This document shows positions 16,934-27,000 of a stretch of DNA of 36,707 nt, piece by piece. Source of the DNA: Serratia sp. H1w (GTDB taxonomy: Bacteria; Pseudomonadota; Gammaproteobacteria; Enterobacterales; Enterobacteriaceae); the NCBI RefSeq assembly GCF_000633355.1, contig NZ_AYMQ01000017.1:1-36707 (forward strand), given 5' to 3'. How positions within the stretch are numbered: the first letter of the stretch is position 1; the number at the start of each line of letters is the position of its first letter. Both the position numbers and the translations under genes were made by a program. The notes below the pieces were generated by a model. That model did not search any database. It was not told the origin of the DNA and worked only from the letters and a program-made list of their open reading frames with translations.

Positions 16934-18757
16934 GTGATCGAAAATTTGCGTAACATCGCCATTATTGCCCACGTTGACCATGGTAAGACCACCCTGGTTG
17001 ACAAGCTGCTGCAACAATCCGGTACTTTCGGAGAGCGTGCGGAAGCCACTGAACGTGTAATGGACTCCAACGATTTGGAGAAAGAGCGTGGGATTACCAT
17101 CCTCGCAAAAAACACCGCCATTAATTGGAAAGACTACCGCATCAACATCGTGGATACCCCAGGACACGCCGACTTCGGCGGTGAGGTTGAGCGCGTGATG
17201 TCAATGGTCGACTCGGTGCTGCTGGTTGTGGATGCAATGGATGGCCCAATGCCGCAAACCCGTTTTGTGACCAAAAAAGCCTTCGCTAATGGTCTGAAAC
17301 CGATCGTGGTAATCAACAAGGTTGACCGCCCTGGCGCGCGTCCTGACTGGGTTGTGGATCAGGTCTTCGACCTGTTCGTCAACCTGGACGCGACCGACGA
17401 ACAGCTCGACTTCCCAATCATCTATGCTTCTGCTCTGCTGGGTATCGCCGGTGCAGATCATAACGATATGGCTGAAGACATGACTCCGCTGTACCAGGCG
17501 ATTGTCGACCACGTCTCCGCGCCACAGGTTGAGCTGGAAGCTCCATTCCAGATGCAGATCTCTCAGCTGGACTACAACAACTACGTGGGCGTTATCGGCA
17601 TCGGCCGTATCAAGCGTGGTAAGGTCAAGCCTAACCAACAGATCACTCTGATCGACAGTGAAGGCAAAACCCGTAACGGTAAAATCGGTAAAGTGCTGAC
17701 CCACATGGGTCTGGAACGTATCGAAGCCACCGTTGCCGAAGCGGGCGACATCGTTGCCATCACCGGTCTGGGCGAACTGAACATCTCTGACACCATTTGT
17801 GATGTGAACGCGGTAGAAGCGTTGCCAGCACTGTCAGTAGATGAACCAACCGTAAGCATGTTCTTCAACGTCAATACCTCGCCGTTCTGTGGTAAAGAAG
17901 GCAAGTATGTGACTTCACGCCAGATCCTTGAGCGTCTGAACAAAGAACTGGTTCACAACGTAGCGTTGCGCGTTGAAGAAACTGCCGATGCTGATGCATT
18001 CCGTGTTTCAGGCCGTGGTGAACTTCACCTGTCGGTACTGATCGAAAACATGCGTCGTGAAGGTTTCGAGCTGGCGGTTTCCCGTCCGAAAGTTATCTTC
18101 CGTGAAATCGATGGCCGCAAGCAAGAGCCATTCGAAAACGTTACGCTGGACATCGAAGAACAGCACCAGGGTTCTGTAATGCAGGCGATGGGTGAGCGTA
18201 AAGCTGACCTGAAAAACATGGATCCAGATGGTAAGGGCCGTGTGCGTCTTGATTACGTGATCCCAAGCCGTGGCTTGATCGGTTTCCGTAACGAATTCAT
18301 GACCATGACTTCCGGTACTGGCTTGCTGTACTCCACCTTCAGCCACTACGACGATATTCGTCAGGGCGAAGTGGGCCAGCGTCAGAACGGCGTGCTGATC
18401 TCCAACGGCCAGGGCAAAGCGGTAGCATTCGCACTGTTCGGTCTGCAAGATCGCGGCAAGCTGTTCCTGGGCCACGGTGCTGAAGTGTATGAAGGCCAGA
18501 TCATCGGTATCCACTCACGTTCTAACGACCTGACCGTGAACTGCCTGACCGGTAAAAAACTGACCAACATGCGTGCTTCTGGTACTGACGAAGCGACTAC
18601 CCTGGTTCCGGCCATCAAAATGTCTCTGGAGCAAGCTCTGGAATTCATCGATGATGACGAACTGGTAGAAGTGACGCCAATCTCGATCCGTATCCGTAAG
18701 CGTCACCTGACGGAAAACGATCGTAAGCGTGCCAACCGCGGTCCTAAAGAAGCTTAA
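16934..18757 (+). CDS. typA: Ribosome-associated GTPase TypA/BipA
   Basis: BipA is an EF-G/LepA-like GTPase that binds the ribosome and helps 50S assembly and growth at low temperature and under stress. The G domain shows [15 protein letters not shown] (residues 10-24), the switch II region [16 protein letters not shown], and [14 protein letters not shown]. The protein of 607 residues then has translation-factor beta-barrel, domain III/V and BipA C-terminal parts (for example [20 protein letters not shown] and [16 protein letters not shown]). The start is GTG at 16934 with GAGG upstream; the resulting [17 protein letters not shown] is the family N-terminus. It is divergent from glnA and followed by its own terminator. 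Confidence 0.98.
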   Translation: MIENLRNIAIIAHVDHGKTTLVDKLLQQSGTFGERAEATERVMDSNDLEKERGITILAKNTAINWKDYRINIVDTPGHADFGGEVERVMSMVDSVLLVVDAMDGPMPQTRFVTKKAFANGLKPIVVINKVDRPGARPDWVVDQVFDLFVNLDATDEQLDFPIIYASALLGIAGADHNDMAEDMTPLYQAIVDHVSAPQVELEAPFQMQISQLDYNNYVGVIGIGRIKRGKVKPNQQITLIDSEGKTRNGKIGKVLTHMGLERIEATVAEAGDIVAITGLGELNISDTICDVNAVEALPALSVDEPTVSMFFNVNTSPFCGKEGKYVTSRQILERLNKELVHNVALRVEETADADAFRVSGRGELHLSVLIENMRREGFELAVSRPKVIFREIDGRKQEPFENVTLDIEEQHQGSVMQAMGERKADLKNMDPDGKGRVRLDYVIPSRGLIGFRNEFMTMTSGTGLLYSTFSHYDDIRQGEVGQRQNGVLISNGQGKAVAFALFGLQDRGKLFLGHGAEVYEGQIIGIHSRSNDLTVNCLTGKKLTNMRASGTDEATTLVPAIKMSLEQALEFIDDDELVEVTPISIRIRKRHLTENDRKRANRGPKEA

Positions 18758-18782
18758 TTCGCCGATTTAACCCGCAATACTT

Positions 18783-18812
18783 AGGGCGTGTCACAGCGCC
18801 CTGAGTTTTTTC
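18783..18812 (+). terminator. Intrinsic terminator of typA
   Basis: AGGGCG and CGCCCT form a 6-bp stem with an 8-base loop, followed by GAG and six T residues, 25 bases after the typA stop. Confidence 0.85.
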
Positions 18813-18922
18813 CTCTGCCTTTCCCCCTTTCTGCGGCGCGCCATGCGCTTTTCACACTGCTCCCTGTTCAGCCTTAACTTTTCCCGTTACAGTGAAATCT
18901 CACTGGCCCATGGGAGAGGACT

Positions 18923-19513
18923 ATGCTGTATATCTTTGATTTAGGTAATGTGATTGTCGATATCGATTTCAAACGTGTACTGGGCGTGTGGAGCAATCTC
19001 AGCGGCACACCGCTGGCGACGCTGTCCGAGCGTTTTAGCATGGGCGAGGTCTTCCAACAGCACGAACGTGGTGAGGTCAGCGACGAAGAGTTCGCGCAAA
19101 AACTGTGTGAGGAAATGGGGATTGCACTCAGCTTCGAGCAGTTTGCCACCGGCTGGCAGGCGGTATTTGTCGCTCTGCGCCCGGAAGTGATCGAGATTAT
19201 GCACCGTCTGCGCAACGAAGGGCATCGCGTGGTGGTGTTATCGAACACTAACCGTCTGCACTGTAATTACTGGCCTCAGCATTACCCGCAGGTCGCTGAA
19301 GCGGCCGATCACATGTATCTGTCGCAGGATCTTGGCATGCGTAAACCTGATGCCAACATCTATCAGCACGTCCTCAAGGCGGAAAATACCCTGGCGGCTC
19401 AGGCGGTATTCTTTGACGATGTAGAGGCTAACGTGGCGGCGGCAGCAGCGCTGGGGATCAAGGCGGTCCATGTCATCGATCGCCAGGTTATTCCGGCTTT
19501 TTTTGCTCAATAA
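18923..19513 (+). CDS. yihX: Alpha-D-glucose-1-phosphate phosphatase YihX
   Basis: YihX is a HAD-superfamily phosphatase that releases glucose from glucose-1-phosphate. Motif I is FDLGNVIVDIDF, with nucleophile Asp6 and the Asn-containing variant loop of this subfamily. Motif II is VVLSNTNRLH, followed by the lysine motif YLSQDLGMRKPDANIYQ and motif III VFFDDVEANV. It has 196 residues (E. coli 199). A strong GGGAGAGG precedes the ATG. It is separated from yihY by a palindromic repeat. Confidence 0.95.
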   Translation: MLYIFDLGNVIVDIDFKRVLGVWSNLSGTPLATLSERFSMGEVFQQHERGEVSDEEFAQKLCEEMGIALSFEQFATGWQAVFVALRPEVIEIMHRLRNEGHRVVVLSNTNRLHCNYWPQHYPQVAEAADHMYLSQDLGMRKPDANIYQHVLKAENTLAAQAVFFDDVEANVAAAAALGIKAVHVIDRQVIPAFFAQ

Positions 19514-19537
19514 TCACCGTACGTTAAGCTTAAGGCG

Positions 19538-19661
19538 TACCCGTCGTCTTTCAAGCTGCAGCGTTGTTACCTGCACTATCTCACCCCAGTCACTTACTAA
19601 ACGTAAGCTCCTGGGGATGAGATAGCTTGTCGCCTAGCTGCAACTCGAAATCCATAGGGTA
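19538..19661. repeat. 124-bp near-complete palindrome between yihX and yihY
   Basis: The element starts TACCC and ends GGGTA. Going inward, TTTCAAGCTGCAGC opposes GCTGCAACTCGAAA, CTATCTCACCCCAG opposes CTGGGGATGAGATAG, and the centre is CTTAC-TAAAC-GTAAG. Nearly the whole element can fold into one long hairpin. It resembles the long palindromic intergenic repeats known from Yersinia and Serratia genomes (YPAL/ERIC-like in style). It lies between genes of the same direction, so it may form a stable mRNA structure between yihX and yihY. Confidence 0.82.
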
Positions 19662-19686
19662 AAGACTGACATCAGAGGAAGAAGAT

Positions 19687-20574
19687 ATGTCGTTTTTCCG
19701 CCGCAAAAAGCTGCCATCGTCAATCAAACCCGGGATAACCTTCGGGCGGTTGCTGTATAAACGTATCGATGAGGATGGCCTGACCATGTTGGCGGGCCAT
19801 CTGGCCTACGTCTCGCTACTTTCCCTGGTGCCGCTGATCACCGTGGTGTTTGCGCTATTTGCCGTTTTCCCGATGTTCGCGGACATCAGTGTCCAGCTGA
19901 AAAGCTTTATTTTCTCCAACTTTATGCCCGCTGCCGGTAACGTGCTTCAGCGTTATCTGGAACAGTTCGTTGCCAATTCCAACAAGATGACCGCCGTGGG
20001 GATTTGCGGCCTGATTGTCACCGCACTGCTGCTGATCTCCTCGGTGGATAGCGTGCTAAATACCATCTGGCGCAGCAAGAACAAACGGCCGATGGTGGTT
20101 TCCTTTGCCGTTTACTGGATGGTGTTGACCCTCGGCCCGCTGTTAGTGGGGGCCAGTATGGCAATCAGCTCCTATCTGCTGTCACTACAATGGCTAGCGC
20201 AATCCGGCGTTAACAGCCTGGTGGATGAGGTGCTGCGTGTCTTCCCGCTGATCCTGTCGTGGGTCTCTTTCTGGCTGTTATATTGCGTGGTACCTACGGT
20301 GCGCGTGCCGCCGAAAGATGCGCTGGTTGGGGCGCTGGTGGCCGGGGTGCTGTTCGAACTGGGTAAGAAAGGCTTTGCGCTGTATGTCACCATGTTCCCC
20401 TCCTACCAGCTGATCTACGGCGTACTGGCGGTGATCCCGATTTTATTTTTATGGGTCTATTGGAGCTGGTGTATCGTGTTATTGGGTGCCGAAATTACCG
20501 TTACGTTGGGTGAGTACCGCCTTTACCGGCAGCAAAAAGCAGAACAACAGCAGGAGCAGGAAGGATCGTTATGA
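19687..20574 (+). CDS. yihY: YihY/BrkB-family inner membrane protein (UPF0761)
   Basis: YihY is an integral membrane protein of unknown function, historically and probably wrongly called ribonuclease BN. The 295-residue sequence shows about six hydrophobic segments, starting with [20 protein letters not shown] near residue 35 and including [20 protein letters not shown] and [40 protein letters not shown] is the family signature. The C-terminus is Gln/Glu-rich. An AGAGGAAGA site precedes the ATG. Its stop overlaps the dtd start in ATGA, so the two are translationally coupled. Confidence 0.93.
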   Translation: MSFFRRKKLPSSIKPGITFGRLLYKRIDEDGLTMLAGHLAYVSLLSLVPLITVVFALFAVFPMFADISVQLKSFIFSNFMPAAGNVLQRYLEQFVANSNKMTAVGICGLIVTALLLISSVDSVLNTIWRSKNKRPMVVSFAVYWMVLTLGPLLVGASMAISSYLLSLQWLAQSGVNSLVDEVLRVFPLILSWVSFWLLYCVVPTVRVPPKDALVGALVAGVLFELGKKGFALYVTMFPSYQLIYGVLAVIPILFLWVYWSWCIVLLGAEITVTLGEYRLYRQQKAEQQQEQEGSL

Positions 20575-21008
20575 TTGCGTTAATTCAGCGGGTTTTAAAT
20601 GCCAGCGTTACGGTAGAAGGCCAGACGGTAGGCAAGATTGGCCCCGGTTTGTTAGTGTTATTGGGTGTCGAGCAGGATGATAACGAGCAGAAGGCCCAAC
20701 GCCTGTGTGAGCGGGTGCTGGGGTATCGCATCTTCGGCGACGAGGATGACAAGATGAATTTAAACGTCCAGCAGGCTGGCGGCAGCCTGCTGGTGGTATC
20801 GCAGTTCACCCTGGTGGCTGATACCCAGAAAGGCATGCGGCCGAGCTTCTCGCGCGGTGCGGTGCCACAGGAAGCCGATCGGTTATACCGCTATTTTGTT
20901 GAGCAGTGCCAGCAGCGGGGCATCGAAACCCAGACCGGTGAGTTTGCCGCCGATATGCAGGTGGCCTTGGTGAACGACGGCCCGGTGACGTTCTGGTTAC
21001 AAGTTTAA
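20571..21008 (+). CDS. dtd: D-aminoacyl-tRNA deacylase
   Basis: Dtd hydrolyses D-aminoacyl-tRNA (and mischarged Gly-tRNA-Ala), protecting translation. The 145 residues contain [15 protein letters not shown], the active-site [20 protein letters not shown] (Thr in SQFTL), and the cross-subunit Gly-cisPro loop [10 protein letters not shown] at the C-terminus. These are the two family motifs. It is a homodimer in the cytoplasm. It overlaps yihY by 4 bases and is 23 bases from fabY, so the three probably form one operon. Confidence 0.97.
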   Translation: MIALIQRVLNASVTVEGQTVGKIGPGLLVLLGVEQDDNEQKAQRLCERVLGYRIFGDEDDKMNLNVQQAGGSLLVVSQFTLVADTQKGMRPSFSRGAVPQEADRLYRYFVEQCQQRGIETQTGEFAADMQVALVNDGPVTFWLQV

Positions 21009-21031
21009 GTTTTACGAGAGAGAAGGCGTCT

Positions 21032-21979
21032 ATGTATCACCTACGAGTACCCGTTACAGAACAAGAACTGAAAGAGTATTACCAGTTTCGCTGGGAGATG
21101 CTGCGTAAGCCATTGCACCAGCCGGTGGGTTCGGAAAAGGATGCCTACGACGCCATGGCGCACCATCAAATGGTGGTGGATGAGAATGGCCGGATTGTGG
21201 CGATTGGCCGCTTGTATATCAATGCCGACAACGAAGCCGCTATCCGCTTCCTGGCGGTTGATCCTACGGTGCAGGACAAAGGCCTGGGTACGCTGGTGGC
21301 GATCACCCTGGAGTCGGTGGCGCGGCAGGAAGGGGTGAAGCGGGTCGTGTGTAGCGCCCGCGAGGATGCGGTGGATTTCTTTGCCAAGCTGGGGTTTATC
21401 AACCAGGGTGAAATTACCGCGCCGCAAACCACGCCAATCCGACATTACCTGATGATCAAACCGGTGGCGACGCTGGACGATATTCTGCATCGCCCCGATT
21501 GGTGTGGGCAGTTACAGCAAGCCTGGTATGAACATATCCCGCTCAGTGAAAAAATGGGGGTGCGTATCAGCCAATATACCGGCCAGCGTTTTGTCACCAC
21601 CATGCCGGAGGTTGGCAACCAGAACCCGCACCATACGCTGTTTGCCGGTAGCCTGTTCTCCCTGGCGACGTTAACCGCCTGGGGACTGATCTGGCTGCTG
21701 CTACGTGAGCGCCATCTAGGCGGCACGATTATTCTGGCGGATGCCCATATTCGCTACAGTAAACCGATCACCGGCAGGCCAAGGGCGGTTGCCGATCTTG
21801 GCTCGCTGAGTGGCGATCTCGCTCGTTTGGCGCGTGGCCGTCGGGCCCGCGTACAGGCAGAAGTGCAGTTATTTGGTGACGATGGCCAGGGTGCGATATT
21901 TGAGGGCACCTATATGGTGCTGCCTGCCGAACCCGAGGAGCCGCTGGAGAAGGGCGGATCGGAGGCGATCGCGAGCTGA
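21032..21979 (+). CDS. fabY: FabY/YiiD (MadA), GNAT plus hot-dog domain protein
   Basis: E. coli YiiD, called FabY or MadA, is a malonyl-ACP decarboxylase that gives a FabH-independent start of fatty-acid synthesis. The 315-residue protein has an N-terminal GNAT acetyltransferase fold (residues about 1-145; [20 protein letters not shown], then [14 protein letters not shown]) and a C-terminal hot-dog domain (about 160-300; [20 protein letters not shown] and [15 protein letters not shown]). The HTLFAGS segment is typical of the YiiD C-terminal domain. A GAGAGAAGG site precedes the ATG. The C-terminal tail is shorter than in E. coli. Confidence 0.93.
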   Translation: MYHLRVPVTEQELKEYYQFRWEMLRKPLHQPVGSEKDAYDAMAHHQMVVDENGRIVAIGRLYINADNEAAIRFLAVDPTVQDKGLGTLVAITLESVARQEGVKRVVCSAREDAVDFFAKLGFINQGEITAPQTTPIRHYLMIKPVATLDDILHRPDWCGQLQQAWYEHIPLSEKMGVRISQYTGQRFVTTMPEVGNQNPHHTLFAGSLFSLATLTAWGLIWLLLRERHLGGTIILADAHIRYSKPITGRPRAVADLGSLSGDLARLARGRRARVQAEVQLFGDDGQGAIFEGTYMVLPAEPEEPLEKGGSEAIAS

Positions 21980-21998
21980 TATCGCGTTTTATCCTAAT

Positions 21999-22042
21999 GG
22001 GCGCTGTATATGCTGCGCCCGGTTAGTTGGCTATCTAACCGG
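21999..22042. repeat. Two overlapping hairpins behind fabY
   Basis: GGGCGC (21999-22004) and GCGCCC (22015-22020) form an imperfect palindrome related to the one at 8537. Overlapping by two bases, CCGGTTAG (22019-22026) and CTAACCGG (22035-22042) form a perfect 8-bp stem. The two stems are mutually exclusive. There is no T-run, so termination is uncertain. They mark the end of conserved core sequence before the accessory CDI locus. Confidence 0.6.
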
Positions 22043-22265
22043 ATGGTTTAATAGATTCCTTTATCTTATGTGGGGTATTTCTCACAAAATCTGATTATTT
22101 TTCACTAGGAATATTCTTTCACAACTCAGCATGATTGACTGTTTAAAATGCGTACAAAAAATAAAGTGAACGGTTTGAAAAAGATTAACGATATTTACTC
22201 TACTTTCTTTTAAGATTTTTCTCTTTTTAGCCTCCATTGAGGGCCGCAGGTTTGTGAGTTCCTGC

Positions 22266-22295
22266 TTGTCTGTTGCTGAAATCACTCGTTAGAAT
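22266..22295 (+). promoter_or_regulatory. Candidate promoter of the cdiBAI operon
   Basis: TTGTCT and TAGAAT are separated by 18 bases, 30 bases before the cdiB ATG. The 283-base gap from fabY is strongly AT-rich (22080-22240), as is usual for H-NS-silenced accessory loci. TTGACT at 22134-22139 is another possible -35, with no good -10 partner. I see no gene in the gap. Confidence 0.35.
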
Positions 22296-22325
22296 GCCGC
22301 AAAATCATTAAGGCGATTTATCTGA

Positions 22326-23996
22326 ATGGACTCAGTAACTCAACGGTTGGCAGTATCCTTGTTGTTTCTTTCCCTCAGTGCGGGCGTGAGTGCCAATATG
22401 CTCAGCCCGGCGGATCGAGATACAATCCAACAGCAGCAGCGTGAACTGTTGCAGCAAAACCAACAGCAACGCCAGGAACTGCAACGCAGCCTGACGCCAG
22501 TGTTGCCACAAACGCCAGCAGCCACGACCCCCGGCGGTCCGTGTTTTACCATCAATAATGTGCGCTTTGAAGGCGCCAATCTTCTGCCCGCCAGTGCGCG
22601 ACAGGCTTTGACGCAATCTTACCTGCAACGCTGCCTGAACCTGGCTCAGATCAACACCTTGGTGCAGCAAGTCTCCGATTGGTATATCGAGCGGGGCTAT
22701 ATCACCAGCCGAGCCTTCCTGACCGAGCAAGACTTGTCCCATGGCGAACTGAAGCTATTGGTGTTGGAAGGCCAGCTAGAGAAGATCCTGCTGGACCAAC
22801 GGGACGACCGGATGCTGAGGATGGCGTTTCCCGGACTGGTAGGGCACACCCTAAACCTGCGCGATATCGAACAGGGTATGGAGCAGATCAACCGCCTGCG
22901 CCAACAACCGGTACAGATTGAAATCCTGCCCGGTAGCCAGCCAGGCTATTCGGTGGTCAACCTGACGGCCAAGCCTGAGTTCCCGGTGATGCTGGGGCTG
23001 GGTTTTGACAACAGCGGGCAGAAAAGTACCGGCACCGGGCAAATTAACGGGTCTTTGACCGGCAATAATTTGTTGGGGTTGGCGGATCAGTGGTTTGTTA
23101 CCGGCGCGCGCAGCAGCGATTTCGCCAACGATCATGATGCCCGTAGCGTACAGGCCGGTGTCAGCCTGCCTTATGGCTATTGGCTGGTGGATTACAACTA
23201 TTCCTACAGCGATTACCTCTCGACGATCGACAATCAGGGCTTTGACTGGCGATCTAGCGGCGACAGCCAAACCCATCGCTTCAACGTCTCACGCGTCTTG
23301 TTCCGCAACAGTGATATGAAAACCGGACTGGCGCTGGGCCTGACGCACCGTATCAACCGCAACTATCTCAACGATACTCGCCTGGACAGCAGCAGCCGCA
23401 AACTGACCAGCGTATCGTTCGGCGTCAGCCACAGCCAAAAACTGTGGGGCGGCTTTGCCACGCTCAATCCTTCCTATAGCCGTGGTGTACCTTGGTTAGG
23501 CGCGGAAGATGACAGCGGCAAAGTAAGCGAAGCCCCCAAGGCGGAGTTTGATAAATACACCCTCTCCGGCAGTTATTACCTGCCGTTGGCGCAAGACTGG
23601 AACTATCTCACCAGCCTGTATGGCCAATGGACGCCCGATCGCCTTTACGGCAGCGAACGCTTGACCCTCGGCGGTGAAAGCTCGGTGCGTGGCTTCAAGG
23701 AACAGTATCTCTCTGGCGACAAAGGAGGTTACTGGCGTAACGAGGTTAACTGGACGCCGTTCAGCCTGCCGTATCTGGGCGATATTTCGGTATTGGCTGC
23801 CGTGGATGGGGGGTATCTGCGCCACGACTCTGTGGACGCTTACGCCTCTGGCACTTTGTGGGGTGGCGCGGTTGGTTTAGGCAGCCGCAATCGTTATTTC
23901 AGCAGTCAATTTACCGTCGGTTGGCCGCTGGCGCATCCGGACTGGTTAGAGCCGGATCGAGTATCGATTTACTACCGCATTAACATCGTTCTTTAA
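22326..23996 (+). CDS. cdiB: CdiB, outer-membrane two-partner secretion transporter
   Basis: CdiB is a TpsB/Omp85-family beta-barrel that exports CdiA across the outer membrane and anchors it at the cell surface. The 556 residues have a signal peptide ending near Ala23 (SLSAGVSA), a Gln-rich plug helix and linker (about 25-65), two POTRA domains (from [33 protein letters not shown] in the second), and a 16-strand barrel. The conserved lid motif VRGF is at residues 454-457 within [20 protein letters not shown]. The last residues, [12 protein letters not shown], form a final strand. It is 22 bases upstream of cdiA. A hemolysin transporter (ShlB type) has the same fold, but the partner here is plainly a CdiA. 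Confidence 0.95.
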   Translation: MDSVTQRLAVSLLFLSLSAGVSANMLSPADRDTIQQQQRELLQQNQQQRQELQRSLTPVLPQTPAATTPGGPCFTINNVRFEGANLLPASARQALTQSYLQRCLNLAQINTLVQQVSDWYIERGYITSRAFLTEQDLSHGELKLLVLEGQLEKILLDQRDDRMLRMAFPGLVGHTLNLRDIEQGMEQINRLRQQPVQIEILPGSQPGYSVVNLTAKPEFPVMLGLGFDNSGQKSTGTGQINGSLTGNNLLGLADQWFVTGARSSDFANDHDARSVQAGVSLPYGYWLVDYNYSYSDYLSTIDNQGFDWRSSGDSQTHRFNVSRVLFRNSDMKTGLALGLTHRINRNYLNDTRLDSSSRKLTSVSFGVSHSQKLWGGFATLNPSYSRGVPWLGAEDDSGKVSEAPKAEFDKYTLSGSYYLPLAQDWNYLTSLYGQWTPDRLYGSERLTLGGESSVRGFKEQYLSGDKGGYWRNEVNWTPFSLPYLGDISVLAAVDGGYLRHDSVDAYASGTLWGGAVGLGSRNRYFSSQFTVGWPLAHPDWLEPDRVSIYYRINIVL

Positions 23997-24018
23997 TTCA
24001 CAGGAAAGGGTTTCAAGG

Positions 24019-27000
24019 ATGAAGCAGAAAGATAATCAACCCGTTCATATCAGCCAGCGTTGGCTGAGTTATACCCTGTGCTGCCTATTGGCGGGGCAGC
24101 CGCTGCTGCCCGTCATGGCTAACGGTGTTAATGTCGCGGAGGGTAACACCCGCATCGATCAGGCTGGCAATGGCGTGCCGGTGGTCAACATCGCCACGCC
24201 TAATCAGGCCGGTATTTCCCACAATAAATACAACGACTTCAACGTGGGGAAAGAAGGGCTGATCCTCAACAACTCCACCGAGCGGCTTAATCAGACCCAG
24301 CTTGGCGGCCTGATCCAGAACAACCCCAATCTGAAGGCCGGGCAGGAAGCCCAAGGCATTATCAACGAGGTGGTTGCCCCGAACCGTTCCCAGCTGCAAG
24401 GCTACATGGAGGTGGCGGGTAAGCAGGCGAACGTGATGGTTGCCAACCCTTATGGCATTACCTGCGACGGCTGCGGCTTTATCAACACCCCGAATGCGAC
24501 GCTGACGACCGGCAAGCCGGTACTGGGGCCAGACGGCAAACTACAGGCGTTGGAAGTCACGCAAGGGGCCATCAGCATTCAGGGCAAAGGGCTGGATGCC
24601 AGCCAGAGCGAGAAATTCGCTCTGATTGCCCGTGCCACCGAGATCAACGCCCAGCTTTATGCCCAGGATGCCACCATTACCCTGGGGGCCAACCGAGTGG
24701 ATGCGCAGGGCAACGTCACCCCGATCGCTGGTCAGGGAGATGTGCCAAAAGTCGCGATCGATACCGGTGCATTAGGCGGCATGTACGCCAACCGTATTCA
24801 TCTGGTTTCCAGTGACAAGGGCGTGGGCGTCAATCTTGGTAATCTCAATGCTCGCGCCGGGGATATCACCCTGGATGCCAACGGCAAATTGACGGTCAAC
24901 AACAGCCTTGCCAGCGGTGCACTCACGGCGACGGGGCAGAGTATCAGCATGCTGGGTGACCACAAAGCCAGCCAATCCATCGCACTTAATAGCCAGGGTG
25001 ACCTCAGCCAACAGAACGGCACTTTGGTCAGCGATCGGGATATCGTTCTCTCCAGCGGCGGTAAGTTGCAACTGAACACCGGCAAGTTGACCGCTGGAAA
25101 CGATATCAGCCTGCGTGCCCGTGACGTGCTGGTGGATAGTTCCAGCCAGATTGATGCAGCACGCCATGTAGACATGACGTTCTTCAATACCGGCCTGACG
25201 CAAGGGCAAGTGACCGCAGGGCAAAACCTTACCCTCAGCGGTGCTTCGCTGGTAAACAGTGGCACACTGATGGCCAATGGGGCGATACAAAGCACTCTCG
25301 CCAATCTGGGAAATAGCGGCACAGTTCAGAGCCAGGGCAACCTGTCGCTGAGCGGCCAGTCGCTTGCCAATAGTGGCAAGATATTGAGTGGTGGCGCACT
25401 GAGCGTCTCCAGCCAGACGTTGGATCAGGACGGAACCCTGAGTGCCAAAGGCAAAGCCGATCTTACCGTCAGCGGTACGTTCCGCAACGGCCACTACGGC
25501 GAGTTGCTGAGTGATGACAGCCTCACACTGTGGGCAGGAACGCTGCAACAGAACGGCCTGCTTTCTGGTACCACGGGGCTGTTCCTTGGCAGCGATGCGT
25601 TGACCACGGCGGCAGATGCCATCACTACCAGCCAGGGCAACATTTCGGTCAACGCAGCTAATGCCACATTAGGTGGTGAATGGAATGCCGGGGGCGATCT
25701 GGCATGGCGGGGCACGACGCTGAACACGCTGTCGGGGGCTCAGGTACAAAGCGGGGGCAACCTCGCCATCCAGGCACAACTTGCCACATTGGCAGGTACC
25801 CAGACGGCAAAAGGGGCATTGACGGTAGAGGCCGACTCGTTGTTACACAGTGGCAAAAGTCATGCCGCAACGCTGGCTTTAAATGCAGGCACCTTGACTA
25901 ACCAAGGCACACTGGTCGCTCCTGTCTTGACGATCAACAGCCAGACGCTGGCCAACAGCGGCCTGCTTCAGGGGACTCAGACCCTGGATCTTATCGCCCG
26001 CCTGATGGACAACCAGCAAGGCGGCACCGTTTATACGGCCAACTCCTTGTCCCTGGTTATCCCGACGCTGAAAAACGCCGGACTGTTCACCACCGATCGG
26101 GATTTGCTGCTTGGTGGCGATCAACTGATCAACCGCGGCGAAATTAATGCCGCGAACCTGACGGCCAAAAACCAGCAGGTGGATAACCAGCAAGGAGGTT
26201 TACTGCTGGCCAAGCATACTTTGTCCCTCACCGGGATGGCGTTGTCCAATGCCGGGCAACTGGCGGCAAACCAACTGACCCTGAACGCCACCAACATCAC
26301 CAACAGCGGTACGTTGCAGGGCGATAGCACGCTTTCCATCAAGGCGACGGACGTGAGTAACCGTGGGCGTTTACTCACCGGCGGTTCGCTGAGCCTGGTG
26401 GCAGACAATCTGACCAACGCCGGGGTTATTCAGGCTTCCATGATAGCCTTGTTGTTGGCCAAACGGTTCATCAACCAGCAGGATGGATCCGTCAACGCGA
26501 GCGGTTCCCTGACGTTGGCCACCCCGCAATTCAACAATGACGGCCTGCTGGCCGCGACGGCTCTGACCCTGGATACGACATCTCTGTTCAATACCGGGAC
26601 TCTGCAAGGTAGCAATCAGATCAACGTTAAAACCTCCTCACTGGATAACCAGCTTGGGGGTGTGTTACTTAGCGCCGGAGAACTGGCATTACAGGCAGAC
26701 TCACTGACCAATGCCGGATTGCTTCAGGGTAAAACCTTGGATCTGTCAGCTCAGGAGTGGTTCAACACCGGCAATGTGTTGAGTGAGCAAACGGCGAGCC
26801 TGAAAGTGGCTAATACGTTGACTAACCAAGGCAAGATCCTCGGCCAACAGGGGATGAATGTCTCAGCGGGTTCATTGGACAACGCGGGCTGGTTAGCGGC
26901 CAACGCGCTTTCCGTTATAGGCGACGTTATCAACAAGGGGCTGATGCAGGGGAGCCAGTCGCTGCAACTTTCCGGTAACCAGCTTAATAATGCTGCCACA

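Noticed and set aside
24772-25548. Long antisense open frame inside cdiA (258 codons), and others such as 33394-34062
   Set aside because: They arise from the GC-rich repetitive codon pattern of cdiA. They have no ribosome-binding site, no plausible protein features and no independent context.
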